Positions 30,494-40,287 are shown, counted from the stretch's first letter. The stretch is DNA of 64,000 nucleotides from Aquimarina algicola (GCF_006443095.1 NZ_VFWZ01000004.1:310450-374449); one strand, 5' to 3'. The notes: generated by a model not told the origin, from the letters alone. Translations and numbers: made by a program.

Positions 30494-31465
30494 TTAAGCT
30501 TTAGCCAAATTAAGCTCTCTATCCGGTAATATAATATTGAGTAGTTTTTCCATCACACCAACAATAGGAATAAATAATAATACTCCCAAAACATTAAATA
30601 ATACATGTGCATTTGCAATCTGGCTTCCTATATCCTGATGCTTAGAAATAAATTGTACCAATCGTACAAACGGTACGAAGAGTAATAGACCTATAATTAT
30701 GGTAAAAAAATTAAATAGTAAATGAAAAACACCTGCTTTCAAAGCTTGGCGACTCCCTTTTATAGTAGCAAGCAGCGTATCTGAACAAGTCCCTAACTCT
30801 GCCCCTAGCATAATTGCAATTCCTGCGGCGGTAGACAATACTTGTTGCTTACCTAAAACAATAGCCATCCCTACTGTACCACTCGATGATTGAATTATGA
30901 GTGTTATCAACCCACCGATTAATGCACCTTGAATATAGTTTTCTTCTATTTTCACAATCCATTCTGAAAATAGTTTACTATCCTTCATCGGTAGTACAGA
31001 TGTTTCTATTATGAATAATCCAAAAAATAACATTCCAAAATACAAGAGTACATTACCATACTTCTTCCATTTTTTGTTTTTAATAAAAACTTCAAAAAGC
31101 AATCCAATTATCAATGGAATAACAGCGTATTTACCAACATCCATAGCAATAATTTGACTAGAAATCGTTGTTCCTATATTGGCTCCCATTATGATACCTA
31201 TCGCTTGCCTGAAGCTTAAGGTTTTTGCATTTATGAAAACAATGACAAGGATTATAACTGCAGACGATGAGTCTAATAGGATTGTTAAAATTGTTCCTAT
31301 CAAAATCGTTGAAAAAATAGTAGAGGTATATTTTGTGATAACATCTTTGGCTTTTTCGGTAAAGATATCATTCATCACTGCAGAGAGCTGAGTGATCGCA
31401 TAAAGAAATAAGACAACACCTCCTATTAATAAAGGTATAACTTCGCTCATCGTTTCAATCATCAT
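30494..31465 (-). CDS. Na+/phosphate symporter family protein
   Basis: 323 residues, eight or more hydrophobic helices and two inverted-repeat halves. The first half has D-S-S-S-A-V and G-A-N-I-G-T-T; the second has Q-S-S-S-G-T-V-G-M and G-A-E-L-G-T-C. This Q/D-S-S-S plus G-A-N/E-x-G-T pattern is the signature of the NptA/Na-Pi-II family. It would import phosphate (or a related anion) with sodium across the inner membrane. There is no PhoU domain, so it is the short form. Alone on its strand. Confidence 0.88.
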   Translation of the reverse strand: MMIETMSEVIPLLIGGVVLFLYAITQLSAVMNDIFTEKAKDVITKYTSTIFSTILIGTILTILLDSSSAVIILVIVFINAKTLSFRQAIGIIMGANIGTTISSQIIAMDVGKYAVIPLIIGLLFEVFIKNKKWKKYGNVLLYFGMLFFGLFIIETSVLPMKDSKLFSEWIVKIEENYIQGALIGGLITLIIQSSSGTVGMAIVLGKQQVLSTAAGIAIMLGAELGTCSDTLLATIKGSRQALKAGVFHLLFNFFTIIIGLLLFVPFVRLVQFISKHQDIGSQIANAHVLFNVLGVLLFIPIVGVMEKLLNIILPDRELNLAKA

Positions 31466-31640
31466 TCAATAGAAAAGGTTTCACATAATTATTATGTACA
31501 ATCTAAAATTAATGAATAAAAACTGTAGCAGATAGTGTTATAAAGTTATCATTATGATATCTTTATATTATCTTTTTTTAATGTTTACATAACCTATTTT
31601 GGTAACAAAATTTACCTTCATTTGTCTTTAGAGAATGCCT

Positions 31641-32870
31641 TTATCCTTTTTTCTTCATCATTGAAAGCGTAAAGCCACCTAATAAGAGAATGATAACTAA
31701 CATTACAGCCCACAACCACATTTTATTTGCAAATAAAGGTTCAACTTGATGATCTTCTTGCTCATAAATTAATTCTTCATCTCCTGTAGAAATAGCAGTC
31801 ATGGTTTCAGGAATTTTTGAAGAAACATAATTAAGATCATACGAAGGTCTTCTTGCTTTTTGGTTACCGTAGGCCAGATAATATGTTGCAGGTTCGGTAA
31901 AACGTGTCATGAGTTGATGCGTATACCCCTTAACCTCAACATCTTTGATTTCTAAAGGCTGATTATCATAATTACTAATAACAATTTTAAGTTTTTTTAC
32001 AATTGTATTGCTAAATGTGAAGGTATTATCTTCTATTGAATTAAGGGTACCTGATGTAAGAGTCCTATACTTGTATATCCAGTTTCCTTCTTTATTTTTT
32101 GTACTATCAGATACATAAGAAATAGTTGTTGGACGGTAATAATCAAAGTCACTCTTTACATTAACTTTAATTGTACTAGCCGATAATGATTCTTGTAATG
32201 AAAGATCAATAACTGTCTTTTTATTTTCTTTATCATTATGAATATTAGTATTCGAAATTTTATAATCGAGATAGTCTGCAGTCTTAACCACATATTGTAG
32301 TATCTCTGCTCTATGCAACTTTGCTTTTTGAGTATTTTTAATCCAAATTCTAAAGTAACTATATTGGGCTTCCGGAAATTTTAAAGTAGTAAATTCATAA
32401 TTGGTATACTCATTTTGTATAGATAAAATACGATAATCTTCTGTGATAGTAAACCAATCATTTTTATTTTCACTTCCTTCTAAAGTAACAAGCCAATCAA
32501 AATTAGGTTCCTTAAACGCTAGTTCTATTTGATTTACAACATCTTTGTTAGGTACTTTTAAGGTTACATATGTTCCTTTTGCATTATGAACTGTATTCAG
32601 AATAGAAAATGAAACTGTATTTCTAGATATTTTTTCTGAGTTCACCTTTAGAATATATGGAGCCTCTATTGTATCATTCTTTTCTGTAATTCCAAATACT
32701 CTAATATCTGAAAGATTAGATTGAACTTTACCAAACACTTGATTAGGTAAAGTAATCGAATGCCAGGTATCTTGTATACCAGTTAACTTACTTTTATACT
32801 GGTATTGATCTAATTGTGCATACGTACTAATGTATACCAATATAAATAAGAGATTAACTATCTTTTTCAT
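31641..32870 (-). CDS. DUF3999-like periplasmic protein with C-terminal anchor
   Basis: The start is set at the ATG ending at 32870, which opens a signal peptide (M-K-K-I-V-N-L-L-F-I-L-V-Y-I-S-T-Y-A) and overlaps the upstream gene by 17 bp. The body is about 350 residues, strand-rich (likely lectin/discoidin-like folds), with one hydrophobic helix at the very end (W-A-V-M-L-V-I-I-L-L-L-G-G-F) and a short basic tail. The pair DUF2339-DUF3999 is recurrent in bacteria; function is unknown, though glycan or envelope roles have been suggested by context. Confidence 0.75.
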   Translation of the reverse strand: MKKIVNLLFILVYISTYAQLDQYQYKSKLTGIQDTWHSITLPNQVFGKVQSNLSDIRVFGITEKNDTIEAPYILKVNSEKISRNTVSFSILNTVHNAKGTYVTLKVPNKDVVNQIELAFKEPNFDWLVTLEGSENKNDWFTITEDYRILSIQNEYTNYEFTTLKFPEAQYSYFRIWIKNTQKAKLHRAEILQYVVKTADYLDYKISNTNIHNDKENKKTVIDLSLQESLSASTIKVNVKSDFDYYRPTTISYVSDSTKNKEGNWIYKYRTLTSGTLNSIEDNTFTFSNTIVKKLKIVISNYDNQPLEIKDVEVKGYTHQLMTRFTEPATYYLAYGNQKARRPSYDLNYVSSKIPETMTAISTGDEELIYEQEDHQVEPLFANKMWLWAVMLVIILLLGGFTLSMMKKKG

Positions 32871-35238
32871 CTGAGATAACGTGTTTGTATTTGTTGTATA
32901 GAAACGAAATAACCAATAATAGAACCCCCAAAGATAAAAATACAATGGTCTTGGAGATCGTATTAAGATGTGAAATATCGTAAAAGAATAATTTTAATAA
33001 TGTGATACTAAACCATACTATGGCAAGGATACGAAGATATTTTTTCTTTTTCCAAATCCCCAAAATAATAAGAAATAGACAATATACACCCCATAAAATA
33101 CTTAACCCCAGTTTATATGTTTCTGTATATCCTGAGAAATCTAACCAATGAATCAATTCACTACTTAATATCCACAACAAAGTAAAATGCAAAGTAATAC
33201 TAAAAAATATTTTGAAAGTCCTTCCTAAAAAGCTTTGTCTTGTATATACATAAAATGTGTATAATATCAAGGCCATAAAACCAAATGAAATGTAACGTAT
33301 ACCTATATTAGACATAAAACTTACGGTTCCCTCGGGATTGGAAGGCAATAGATAGGTTTCGCGTAATTCACTTAGAAGATAAAGTCCTGTTGTTAAAAAT
33401 GAAAATACAGATAGTAATAATAATCCAAAAGTAACATAAGCAAGAATATCATTTTTTATCTTCTTTATATTAACAAAAGAAAAGATACTCATAAATAATA
33501 ATGTATAATTGATCAACCAAATCCCGGCAGAATTATTTGCACTGCTGGTATAACGATAATAATCATAGTCTGTCCCCGAATACATTTCTCTTATATCAAT
33601 ACGTACTTGATCCCAGTAATTATCAATTTCTAACCAAAAAGCAATATATGTAGTACCCGTAACTAAAATACCTAGTGAAATTGTAAGCAAAGTATGAAAC
33701 CACATCTGCTTTGGCCAAGGGAAGCGATCTTTAAACTTACGATTAATATAGTATGTCACTCCAAAAGCTACTATAGATAATACAGAAGTTAACATATAAA
33801 TATTAAAAACAGGGATAAGTCTTGTTTCTGGTGTAGAAGCTACATATCTATAATATCCCATATACCAATCGTGTGTAAGACTAAAAAATGCTAAAGCCCA
33901 AAGAGGATAAGACAGCACTTCATAAATCCTTACTTTTTTACTACGTCCTATCCAAAATAACAAAGCTCCTTCTCCTGCCCATAATAACGTAACCCAATTG
34001 CCATCTAATTGAACAGGAAATGCGATCGTGATAAATACCAAAACCATACCTGCGGCAAAATAGAAGAGGTTACGATCTGCTAATTTTAGCTTATATACAA
34101 TTGTGCTTACTGTAAAATGAATAATTGCATTAATAAGTGTAAATAATCCTAATAATTCTTTTCCTATCTCATGATCACTTAAAATACCAAAACCAAGGCC
34201 ATAAAATATAAATGAATTAGACAATTGTAAAATAACATCGAGTGTACCAAATGTTTCTTTTTTTCTAAGCTTATAAACTAAAAAGACTAAGTAAAAAATA
34301 AAGAAGAAAACCGAAACAAATATGAGACTAAGTGCAAAATGTTTTTCTTGATCATAATCAACTCCAAACCAAGAGAGAAAAATAATCCAGGTTAAAATAA
34401 ATGATGAGAAATAAAGAGATTTCCAATATTTGGTAACGGCAATAGCTAGAATCCCAATATTTATTATAGCCATATAGCCAAACAATATTTCTACTCTACC
34501 AGAACCATCACTAAGTAAAAAGGGTACTGCATACGCTCCAACCAAACCAATATGCGCTATCACTTGCTTATTATAATTTATGGCTGCTAGTACGGTAAAC
34601 GCAGTAAATACAACCATCAACACAAATGTGAATGTTTGTGGTATAAGTTCATAAAGATTATACGCTAGAAAAGTAATAAAATACATGATCGTCATAGCTC
34701 CACTCACTAAGACCGCACTAAAATTTTTATATTTTTTCTTTAATCGCATACCGATGATCAAAAGTGCTATTCCTGTTACATATCCAAGAATTATTCTTGT
34801 TAGCGGACTTATAAGATCATTTTCTATACTATACTTAGCACCAATTGCGACTCCAATAATGATAATGATTACCCCTATTTTACTAATTAAGTTCTCTCCA
34901 ATAAATTTTTCAAGATTTGACTTTCTTTTTGGTGGTCTTACTTTTGAAGTCTTAGATTGAGAAGGTGTAGCCGTTGAGATTTGTTTTTCAGTCGCTGGTT
35001 CAACAGTAACAGGTTCTTCCTTTTGCGAAATTGGTTTAGGTATCGGCTTAACTTCTTCAACAGGTTTAGTCTCAAGTTTTTCTTCTTCCTGCACTATCTC
35101 TTGATGATCTGTAATTTTTTTAAGTTGAAATATTTCTTCTTTAAGATTTTGTATTTCTATCGAAAAACTTTCTTGTTTTTTTGATAAAACTTCTAGTTTT
35201 TCAATCAGCCGAAGTATCTGTTCCTGCCGGTCTCCCAT
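32854..35238 (-). CDS. DUF2339 polytopic membrane protein
   Basis: 794 residues. A coiled-coil N-terminus (about 1-50, Q-E-Q-I-L-R-L-I-E-K-L-E-V-L), a Pro/Lys/Glu linker, then about 20 or more transmembrane helices from residue 118 to the end. Landmarks are F-I-G-E-N-L-I-S-K-I-G-V-I-I-I-I-I-G-V and W-A-G-E-G-A-L-L-F-W-I-G, typical of DUF2339. The overlapping downstream gene encodes the DUF3999 partner, so the two probably form one complex. The biochemical role is unknown. Confidence 0.85.
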   Translation of the reverse strand: MGDRQEQILRLIEKLEVLSKKQESFSIEIQNLKEEIFQLKKITDHQEIVQEEEKLETKPVEEVKPIPKPISQKEEPVTVEPATEKQISTATPSQSKTSKVRPPKRKSNLEKFIGENLISKIGVIIIIIGVAIGAKYSIENDLISPLTRIILGYVTGIALLIIGMRLKKKYKNFSAVLVSGAMTIMYFITFLAYNLYELIPQTFTFVLMVVFTAFTVLAAINYNKQVIAHIGLVGAYAVPFLLSDGSGRVEILFGYMAIINIGILAIAVTKYWKSLYFSSFILTWIIFLSWFGVDYDQEKHFALSLIFVSVFFFIFYLVFLVYKLRKKETFGTLDVILQLSNSFIFYGLGFGILSDHEIGKELLGLFTLINAIIHFTVSTIVYKLKLADRNLFYFAAGMVLVFITIAFPVQLDGNWVTLLWAGEGALLFWIGRSKKVRIYEVLSYPLWALAFFSLTHDWYMGYYRYVASTPETRLIPVFNIYMLTSVLSIVAFGVTYYINRKFKDRFPWPKQMWFHTLLTISLGILVTGTTYIAFWLEIDNYWDQVRIDIREMYSGTDYDYYRYTSSANNSAGIWLINYTLLFMSIFSFVNIKKIKNDILAYVTFGLLLLSVFSFLTTGLYLLSELRETYLLPSNPEGTVSFMSNIGIRYISFGFMALILYTFYVYTRQSFLGRTFKIFFSITLHFTLLWILSSELIHWLDFSGYTETYKLGLSILWGVYCLFLIILGIWKKKKYLRILAIVWFSITLLKLFFYDISHLNTISKTIVFLSLGVLLLVISFLYNKYKHVISDEKDS

Positions 35239-35422
35239 AGTAAAATATTATCCCAATTGATTGTTTAGCTTATAATTGATATTATCACAAAACGAAACTA
35301 CGATATGTAATATCATTCTGAAAAGGTAAACATATTTTATGAGAAATGTAATATTGTCGAAAGTAAACAGCTGGTTTTTTTAAAATCAAAATGAAAAATA
35401 GCTTCGCTAAGTATATCGTAAA

Positions 35423-36700
35423 TTAATTTAAAACCGAAGCAATTTTAGATTTCAAAAACTGTATTTCTTGCTTGGAATACGTTAATTGTACTGCTTTTTC
35501 ATAATTAGAAACTGCTTTGGTATTATATCCTAATCGTTGATATATCTCTCCCAAGGCTGCATAATAGAGATAGTATTTTTCTAATATTTTGTCTAAGGGA
35601 ACACTTTTGATAAGTTTTAAAGCTGCTTTCGGTCCTTTTAATTCTAAAATCACAAGACACCTATTCAAAAACACTATAGGGTCATTTTTTATATTCAGTA
35701 GCATATCATAGTATTTTAAAATAGCTGTCCAATCTGTATTTTTATAACTCTTTGCAGTACAATGATGATATGCTATAGCTGCTTCTAAATGATATGTACT
35801 AAGCGATTTCCCAAACGCACCTTCATTAAGGTACTTCTCTCCGGATTTGATCAAAATTTTATTCCAAATAGTGCGATCCTGTTTGGGCAGTAGTATCAAT
35901 TCTCCTTCTTGTGTAAGCCTGCTATCAACTCTAGCGGCTTGAAAACACATTAATGACATAAGTGCATATACCGATGGAAGCCTAGTCTGTTCTGATGACA
36001 GCAAAGATTTGCAAAGTATCATTGCTTGTTGTATCAAGTCTTTGCGTATCAATTGATTTGAATGTGTTGCACTATATCCTTCATTAAATAGTAAATAAAT
36101 TGCGCCTAACACCGTTTCAGTACGATTACTAATTTTATCTGCACTCGGAATTTTGGGATGTATTTTATGTTTCCTAAAATATTCTTTGGTTCTATATAAC
36201 CGTTTTGATATGGTATCCTCTGTAGTTATAAATGATCTTGCGATCTCTTTGGTACTAAAACCACATAATATTTTTAAGATAAACGTAATTTGATTTTCGG
36301 GAGATATATCAGGATGACAGCAGGCATACATCATCCCCAAGAAATCGTCTTTTATATGTTTATCTTCCCAAAAAGAATCCATCGTGGTTTGTAGTGTATA
36401 ATTTGATGTTAACAGTTGTTTTTTAGGGTCAGAAAAATCAATAATGTTGTCATGCTTATTCTTTCTTATGATATCTATAGCTCTATTTTTGGCGGTACGA
36501 TATAGCCATGCTTTTGGATAATCAGGAACGCCTTGTTTTCTCCAGTATTCTAGCGCTTTCACAAAGGCATCCTGAACCACATCTTCTGCCATTTCTATAT
36601 GATCTGTTCCAAATATTTTGGTCAATACAGCAACCATCTTTCCCGACTCTTGTCGGGAGAGATCATTGATAATACTTTGTATTTGATTGCTGCTATTCAA
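35423..36700 (-). CDS. ECF sigma factor with C-terminal TPR-like extension (ECF42 type)
   Basis: 425 residues. Sigma region 2 (A-E-D-V-V-Q-D-A-F-V-K-A-L-E-Y-W and A-K-N-R-A-I-D-I-I-R-K) and region 4 (L-C-G-F-S-T-K-E-I-A-R-S-F) occupy the first 190 residues. A helical extension follows with R-T-E-T-V-L-G-A-I-Y-L-L-F-N-E-G-Y and a TPR-like end. This long form is the ECF42 group. Its gene is followed or preceded by a YCII/DGPF protein in most genomes, as here (12 bp upstream). No anti-sigma factor is nearby, in keeping with this group. Confidence 0.9.
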   Translation of the reverse strand: MNSSNQIQSIINDLSRQESGKMVAVLTKIFGTDHIEMAEDVVQDAFVKALEYWRKQGVPDYPKAWLYRTAKNRAIDIIRKNKHDNIIDFSDPKKQLLTSNYTLQTTMDSFWEDKHIKDDFLGMMYACCHPDISPENQITFILKILCGFSTKEIARSFITTEDTISKRLYRTKEYFRKHKIHPKIPSADKISNRTETVLGAIYLLFNEGYSATHSNQLIRKDLIQQAMILCKSLLSSEQTRLPSVYALMSLMCFQAARVDSRLTQEGELILLPKQDRTIWNKILIKSGEKYLNEGAFGKSLSTYHLEAAIAYHHCTAKSYKNTDWTAILKYYDMLLNIKNDPIVFLNRCLVILELKGPKAALKLIKSVPLDKILEKYYLYYAALGEIYQRLGYNTKAVSNYEKAVQLTYSKQEIQFLKSKIASVLN

Positions 36701-36712
36701 AAGAAAACGGGT

Positions 36713-37057
36713 TTAGTTTTCTGGCCATACTTCTCGTACTTCTACAGCGTGATTATCCCATTCAAATCCGGGACAGCCTTTTGCCATTTCAACTGCTTCT
36801 TCCATAGAATCAGCTTTAACTCTTAAAAATCCACCTACAAGTTCTTTTCCTTCTGTTAGTGGACGATCTGTTGTTTTTCCTCCTTCCAAAACCGTAATTC
36901 CTTCTGAGTATAGTCGTTCTCCACTAATAAATTTGTCTTGTTCTGCAATACTACCAATCCACTGCTGCCAGTGTTGCATGTGATCTTGTTGTTCTTCTGA
37001 GGTTTTAGTATCCCAGATCTCATCTCCTCCTCTAAAAAGAAACATAAATTCTTTCAT
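36713..37057 (-). CDS. YCII-related (DGPF) domain protein
   Basis: 114 residues with the YCII dimeric alpha-beta-barrel fold: M-K-E-F-M-F-L-F-R-G at the start, a Q-Q-W-I-G-S-I motif, the D-R-P-L-T-E-G-K-E-L-V-G-G-F block, and A-V-E-M-A-K-G-C-P-G-F. The D-G-P-F signature is D-R-P-L here. It lies 12 bp before the ECF42 sigma factor and surely shares its transcript. YCII proteins may bind a small ligand and could modulate the sigma factor; this is inferred from the association only. Confidence 0.9.
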   Translation of the reverse strand: MKEFMFLFRGGDEIWDTKTSEEQQDHMQHWQQWIGSIAEQDKFISGERLYSEGITVLEGGKTTDRPLTEGKELVGGFLRVKADSMEEAVEMAKGCPGFEWDNHAVEVREVWPEN

Positions 37058-37267
37058 TTGATTTGTTTTTTATGGTTATTACTTTGGATAAACTATTAGA
37101 TTACAAATTATTAATCAATAGAAATATCTTCTTACAATATTAAAACGAACTACTATTTGATATTTGGACAAGAAATTATAAAAAAATATTATTGTAGTAG
37201 TTAATTTTGGAGATATCTATTGTATTTATTTAGAAAGAACAATTAATTTCAAAATAAGTTGTAACAT

Positions 37268-37298
37268 AAAAAACTCGAAAGCAAAAGCTACTTTCGAG
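37268..37298 (-). terminator. Intrinsic terminator of the Lacal_2735-family gene
   Basis: Stem CTCGAAAG / CTTTCGAG (8 bp, 37274-37281 and 37291-37298), followed on the minus strand by six U residues, 34 bp after the stop at 37332. Confidence 0.85.
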
Positions 37299-37331
37299 GT
37301 ATTATAATGGTTTAAAATGTACTGATTATAA

Positions 37332-37499
37332 TTATGAATCTAGTTTTTCTATTTCTTTCATGATTTCTTCAGCCTGAGCCAATTTATCATCACTTGCTTT
37401 TCGATTGGTATGTGAAAGCCTGTATGATTCTTCCATAAGTTTTTGATATTTCTGGGTAAGCACTTCTTTTTTTGATTTCTTTTTAAATAATCCAAACAT
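37332..37499 (-). CDS. Lacal_2735-family small protein
   Basis: A 55-residue protein read on the minus strand from ATG at 37499. It starts M-F-G-L-F-K-K-K-S-K-K-E, continues with a helical E-E-S-Y-R-L-S-H-T-N-R-K-A-S-D and ends in A-E-E-I-M-K-E-I-E-K-L-D-S. This matches the flavobacterial Lacal_2735 family of short soluble helical proteins, whose function is unknown. A clean terminator follows. The family-like start, size and terminator support it as a real gene. Confidence 0.85.
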   Translation of the reverse strand: MFGLFKKKSKKEVLTQKYQKLMEESYRLSHTNRKASDDKLAQAEEIMKEIEKLDS

Positions 37500-37681
37500 C
37501 ACAGCAATTTTTAAAGGATTTATATTTTTCTTTTTAGCATTTCTAAGGTAAGCTATTTTTTACATTAACCATAAATAGAAAAAAGATAATAATCTTAAAA
37601 AAAATAAAAAATGAGGTAGGGTATCTGTAAACTGATGCGTTATACTATCTAAATACCTAAACTTTCCTACACAACAAAGGC

Positions 37682-37715
37682 AAAAGGGAGTATGCATTAA
37701 GTATGCTCCTTTTTT
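37682..37715 (+). terminator. Terminator-like hairpin without an obvious plus-strand gene
   Basis: On the plus strand, AAAAGGGAGTATGC pairs with GTATGCTCCTTTTTT as a 14-bp stem using two or three G-U pairs, with a 5-nt loop and a T-tract. On the minus strand the same bases give mismatches. It lies 68 bp downstream of the DUF3570 stop, so it could still serve that gene, but geometry favours an unseen plus-strand RNA. Confidence 0.5.
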
Positions 37716-37783
37716 ATTTAGAATAAAAATTCTATTACATTAAATGATTAATATCAAAAGACATGTATTTTAAAATTTCGATA

Positions 37784-39031
37784 TTACTCTATAACAAAGC
37801 TAAGCCCTCCTGAAAGTAATATTGATCTAAGTCCCGAATTACGTTCGTAGTGTCTAACTCTAAAATCTATATTTTTTAAACCAAACTTCCAAAGATGAAA
37901 TTTTGTAAAAATATCAGTGTATCCTATACCAAATCCATATTGATTAGCATCAAAATCTGAAAGGTCATAATCTGAAGTGTAAAACCGTTGTGTTGACAGA
38001 TGTTGATTAAATTCATTAAAATAATCTGCAGCTGTTTGTGTATAAAATCGATAACTGGGATAAATCGTAAATTGGTCTGTAATCTTTATAGGAATCTCAA
38101 TACTCGCCGTATGAGAATTAACTCCCCAATCATCTGTATAATATCTGTAAAAAGTACGTAAGGCAATCACTTCATTAATGTAATAATGTAACCTACCACC
38201 CAAAGCAATCTTAAACCTAGTATCTGGTAGTCTTTCTATATCATCTCCAAATGTAAATTGATCGACTACGACATCTGCAATATCTGCAAATTGAACTCTT
38301 TGAAATGGTGTAGACAGTAAACCTTCTTGGTGTACTAGATCTAAGGATAATGAACCTTGTAGTTTCTTGGATAATATCTGCGAAAACCCTAATCCCAGAG
38401 AGTATGAGTTTCGAGACTCATCATCAAATTTTATAAAAGTAGAAAAATCTCTTAATTCTGTTGGATAGATCGCATTCCATTCATCCAGAAAAACATTAGC
38501 TTTGATACTTACTTCAGTGTTTTTTTCATTAAATAATCTTGTATAGCTTCCTCCAAATCCTAAAGAAAAATAATCATACTCATTAGCAACAGATCCATTT
38601 ACAGACCAAATAGTATTGCGATCATCGCTACTATGACTATAGTTGGCCAAGAATGTGACTAACACATCATTTCGCGATGCTCCCGATGATGCCACAAAAG
38701 GATCAGCTGGGGCATTACCATCAAAAGGATCCACGTTACTTGAAGATGCAGAGGTATAAGCAGAAACACTACCATCAATTGTCAATACATCATCATCATT
38801 CAAAGGAATGGCAACAACAATTGTAGGAGTAACATCTGTAAGCTCTTCTGTTCCAATTCCTCCCGTTACAGCAGCATTATCCCCTTCTTGAGTATAATAA
38901 CTCATTAAAAAATCTACTTCTGTAGATTCTAAAACTCTTTTTTTATATGTTTTGGTATTGTCGGGTTGTTCTTGTTGTGCTATTATTACTATACTAAAGA
39001 ATAGCGTAACTATTAAAATGAGGGTTTTCAA
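37784..39031 (-). CDS. DUF3570 outer-membrane beta-barrel-like protein
   Basis: 415 residues with a signal peptide (L-I-L-I-V-T-L-F-F-S-I-V-I-I-A-Q), then the DUF3570 start V-D-F-L-M-S-Y-Y-T-Q-E-G-D-N-A-A-V-T-G-G. About 14-16 amphipathic strands follow to the C-terminus, which ends in an outer-membrane-like I-L-L-S-G-G-L-S-F-V-I-E. It is last in the Trx-ApbE-DUF4266-DUF3570 operon (46 bp after DUF4266). By context it may be a porin or outer-membrane partner for a redox or metal process; no experimental function is known to me. Confidence 0.88.
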   Translation of the reverse strand: MKTLILIVTLFFSIVIIAQQEQPDNTKTYKKRVLESTEVDFLMSYYTQEGDNAAVTGGIGTEELTDVTPTIVVAIPLNDDDVLTIDGSVSAYTSASSSNVDPFDGNAPADPFVASSGASRNDVLVTFLANYSHSSDDRNTIWSVNGSVANEYDYFSLGFGGSYTRLFNEKNTEVSIKANVFLDEWNAIYPTELRDFSTFIKFDDESRNSYSLGLGFSQILSKKLQGSLSLDLVHQEGLLSTPFQRVQFADIADVVVDQFTFGDDIERLPDTRFKIALGGRLHYYINEVIALRTFYRYYTDDWGVNSHTASIEIPIKITDQFTIYPSYRFYTQTAADYFNEFNQHLSTQRFYTSDYDLSDFDANQYGFGIGYTDIFTKFHLWKFGLKNIDFRVRHYERNSGLRSILLSGGLSFVIE

Positions 39032-39077
39032 AAGGGTTTGGTTTTTTATGTTAATATCAAAGAGAATTACAAATCAA

Positions 39078-39299
39078 TCAATTACATCCGCAACCGCCTC
39101 CTGTTTTACCTCCATTAGCTCCCGAAGCAGCTTCTCGATATGCTTGAAAATTAGTTTCGAAACGATCTATTTTTTTTAATACCAGCTCCATATCAGGATC
39201 ATTAATTTGAACTTTTTCATATTCTTTTACAGCTACACAGGAGTGTAACAAAAGTGTAACTAAAGAACATGTCAATATTATTTTTTTCATTTTTTTCAA
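39078..39299 (-). CDS. DUF4266 small lipoprotein with Cys-Gly-Cys tail
   Basis: 73 residues. Lipoprotein signal with L-L-H-S-C (lipid Cys21), V-A-V-K-E-Y-E-K-V-Q-I-N-D-P-D-M, a helix (E-L-V-L-K-K-I-D-R-F-E-T-N-F), and a Gly-rich end finishing G-G-G-C-G-C-N. The C-G-C end could bind a metal or be a modified or redox site. It begins right after the ApbE stop with no gap. The DUF4266 family goes with DUF3570 and ApbE, so it may be the flavinylation target or a metal-delivery partner; both are inferences. Confidence 0.85.
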   Translation of the reverse strand: MKKMKKIILTCSLVTLLLHSCVAVKEYEKVQINDPDMELVLKKIDRFETNFQAYREAASGANGGKTGGGCGCN

Positions 39300-40286
39300 T
39301 TATTTACTATCAATTTGGATATTCTCTGAAGTGTGAATCTTTCCATCTTGATCAATGATAATGCACTCTATAGTATTCAATTGATTTACTCTATTGATTC
39401 CTGTCTCTATACCCATCACAAAAACAGATGTGGCCAGTGCATCTGCCAGTTCAGCTTTTGGAGCAAATATTGTAGCACTAACAATTCCTGTTGAAGGATA
39501 GCCTGTTCTAGGATCAATGATATGAGTATATCTTTTTTGATCAAAAGTTACATATTTTTCATAATTCCCAGAAGTAACAACAGCTTTATCCACTACAGGT
39601 AACATTGCAAATGCATGATCCTTGTTTAAGGGATTTGTAATTGCTACTTTCCAATCGCTCCCATCGGGCTGTTTTCCCCAAGTACTCATATCGCCAGATG
39701 CATTTATAATCCCGGCTTTTACTCCTTTACTGATAAGAAGTTCTTTAGCTTTATCAGCAGCATATCCTTTTCCTATTGCTCCAAAACCTATTTTCATTCC
39801 TTTCTTTGATAGAAAAACAGTTAACTCTTGTTGATTTAAAACAATATTTTGATAGCCTACTTTTGCTACAGATTGATTGATTTTTTCCTTAGAAGGCATT
39901 TTTTTCATGCTTCCATCAAATTTCCAAATCTTATCCATTGACGCATAGCTAATATCAAAAGCTCCATCTGTAAGTTTAGAAATAGATATTGCACGTTTTA
40001 TTAAGTCAAAAAGCTCTTGATCAACCTTGACAGGTTGTATACCTGCATTTTGGTTAATACGAGTTGTTTGTGATTGGGTATCCCATGAAGAAATCAAAGC
40101 TTCAATTCTTTTGATTTCCTGTATGGCAACATCGATATATTGTTTTGCAATGACTTGCTCTTTTGCTACGACAGTAATCTCAAATCGGCTTCCCATCAAT
40201 TTGAGAGTTCGTTTATATATTTCTTGAGAATAACCCGTATAAACTGTAAACAGAAGAGAAAATAATATAATGTAGATTCGTATCAT
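39300..40286 (-). CDS. apbE: FAD:protein FMN transferase
   Basis: ApbE attaches FMN from FAD to Thr/Ser of target proteins in the periplasm. 328 residues with a signal peptide (I-I-L-F-S-L-L-F-T-V-Y-T-G-Y-S-Q). Family blocks are L-M-G-S-R-F-E-I-T, D-G-A-F-D-I-S-Y, G-A-I-G-K-G-Y-A-A-D-K-A, N-A-S-G-D-M-S-T-W-G, the metal-binding D-P-R-T-G-Y-P and A-D-A-L-A-T-S-V-F-V-M-G. It lies 1 bp after the thioredoxin gene. No obvious flavinylated partner (RnfG/NqrC-like S/T-G-A-T motif) is in the window, which makes DUF4266 or DUF3570 candidate partners. Confidence 0.94.
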   Translation of the reverse strand: MIRIYIILFSLLFTVYTGYSQEIYKRTLKLMGSRFEITVVAKEQVIAKQYIDVAIQEIKRIEALISSWDTQSQTTRINQNAGIQPVKVDQELFDLIKRAISISKLTDGAFDISYASMDKIWKFDGSMKKMPSKEKINQSVAKVGYQNIVLNQQELTVFLSKKGMKIGFGAIGKGYAADKAKELLISKGVKAGIINASGDMSTWGKQPDGSDWKVAITNPLNKDHAFAMLPVVDKAVVTSGNYEKYVTFDQKRYTHIIDPRTGYPSTGIVSATIFAPKAELADALATSVFVMGIETGINRVNQLNTIECIIIDQDGKIHTSENIQIDSK

Positions 40287-40287
40287 A

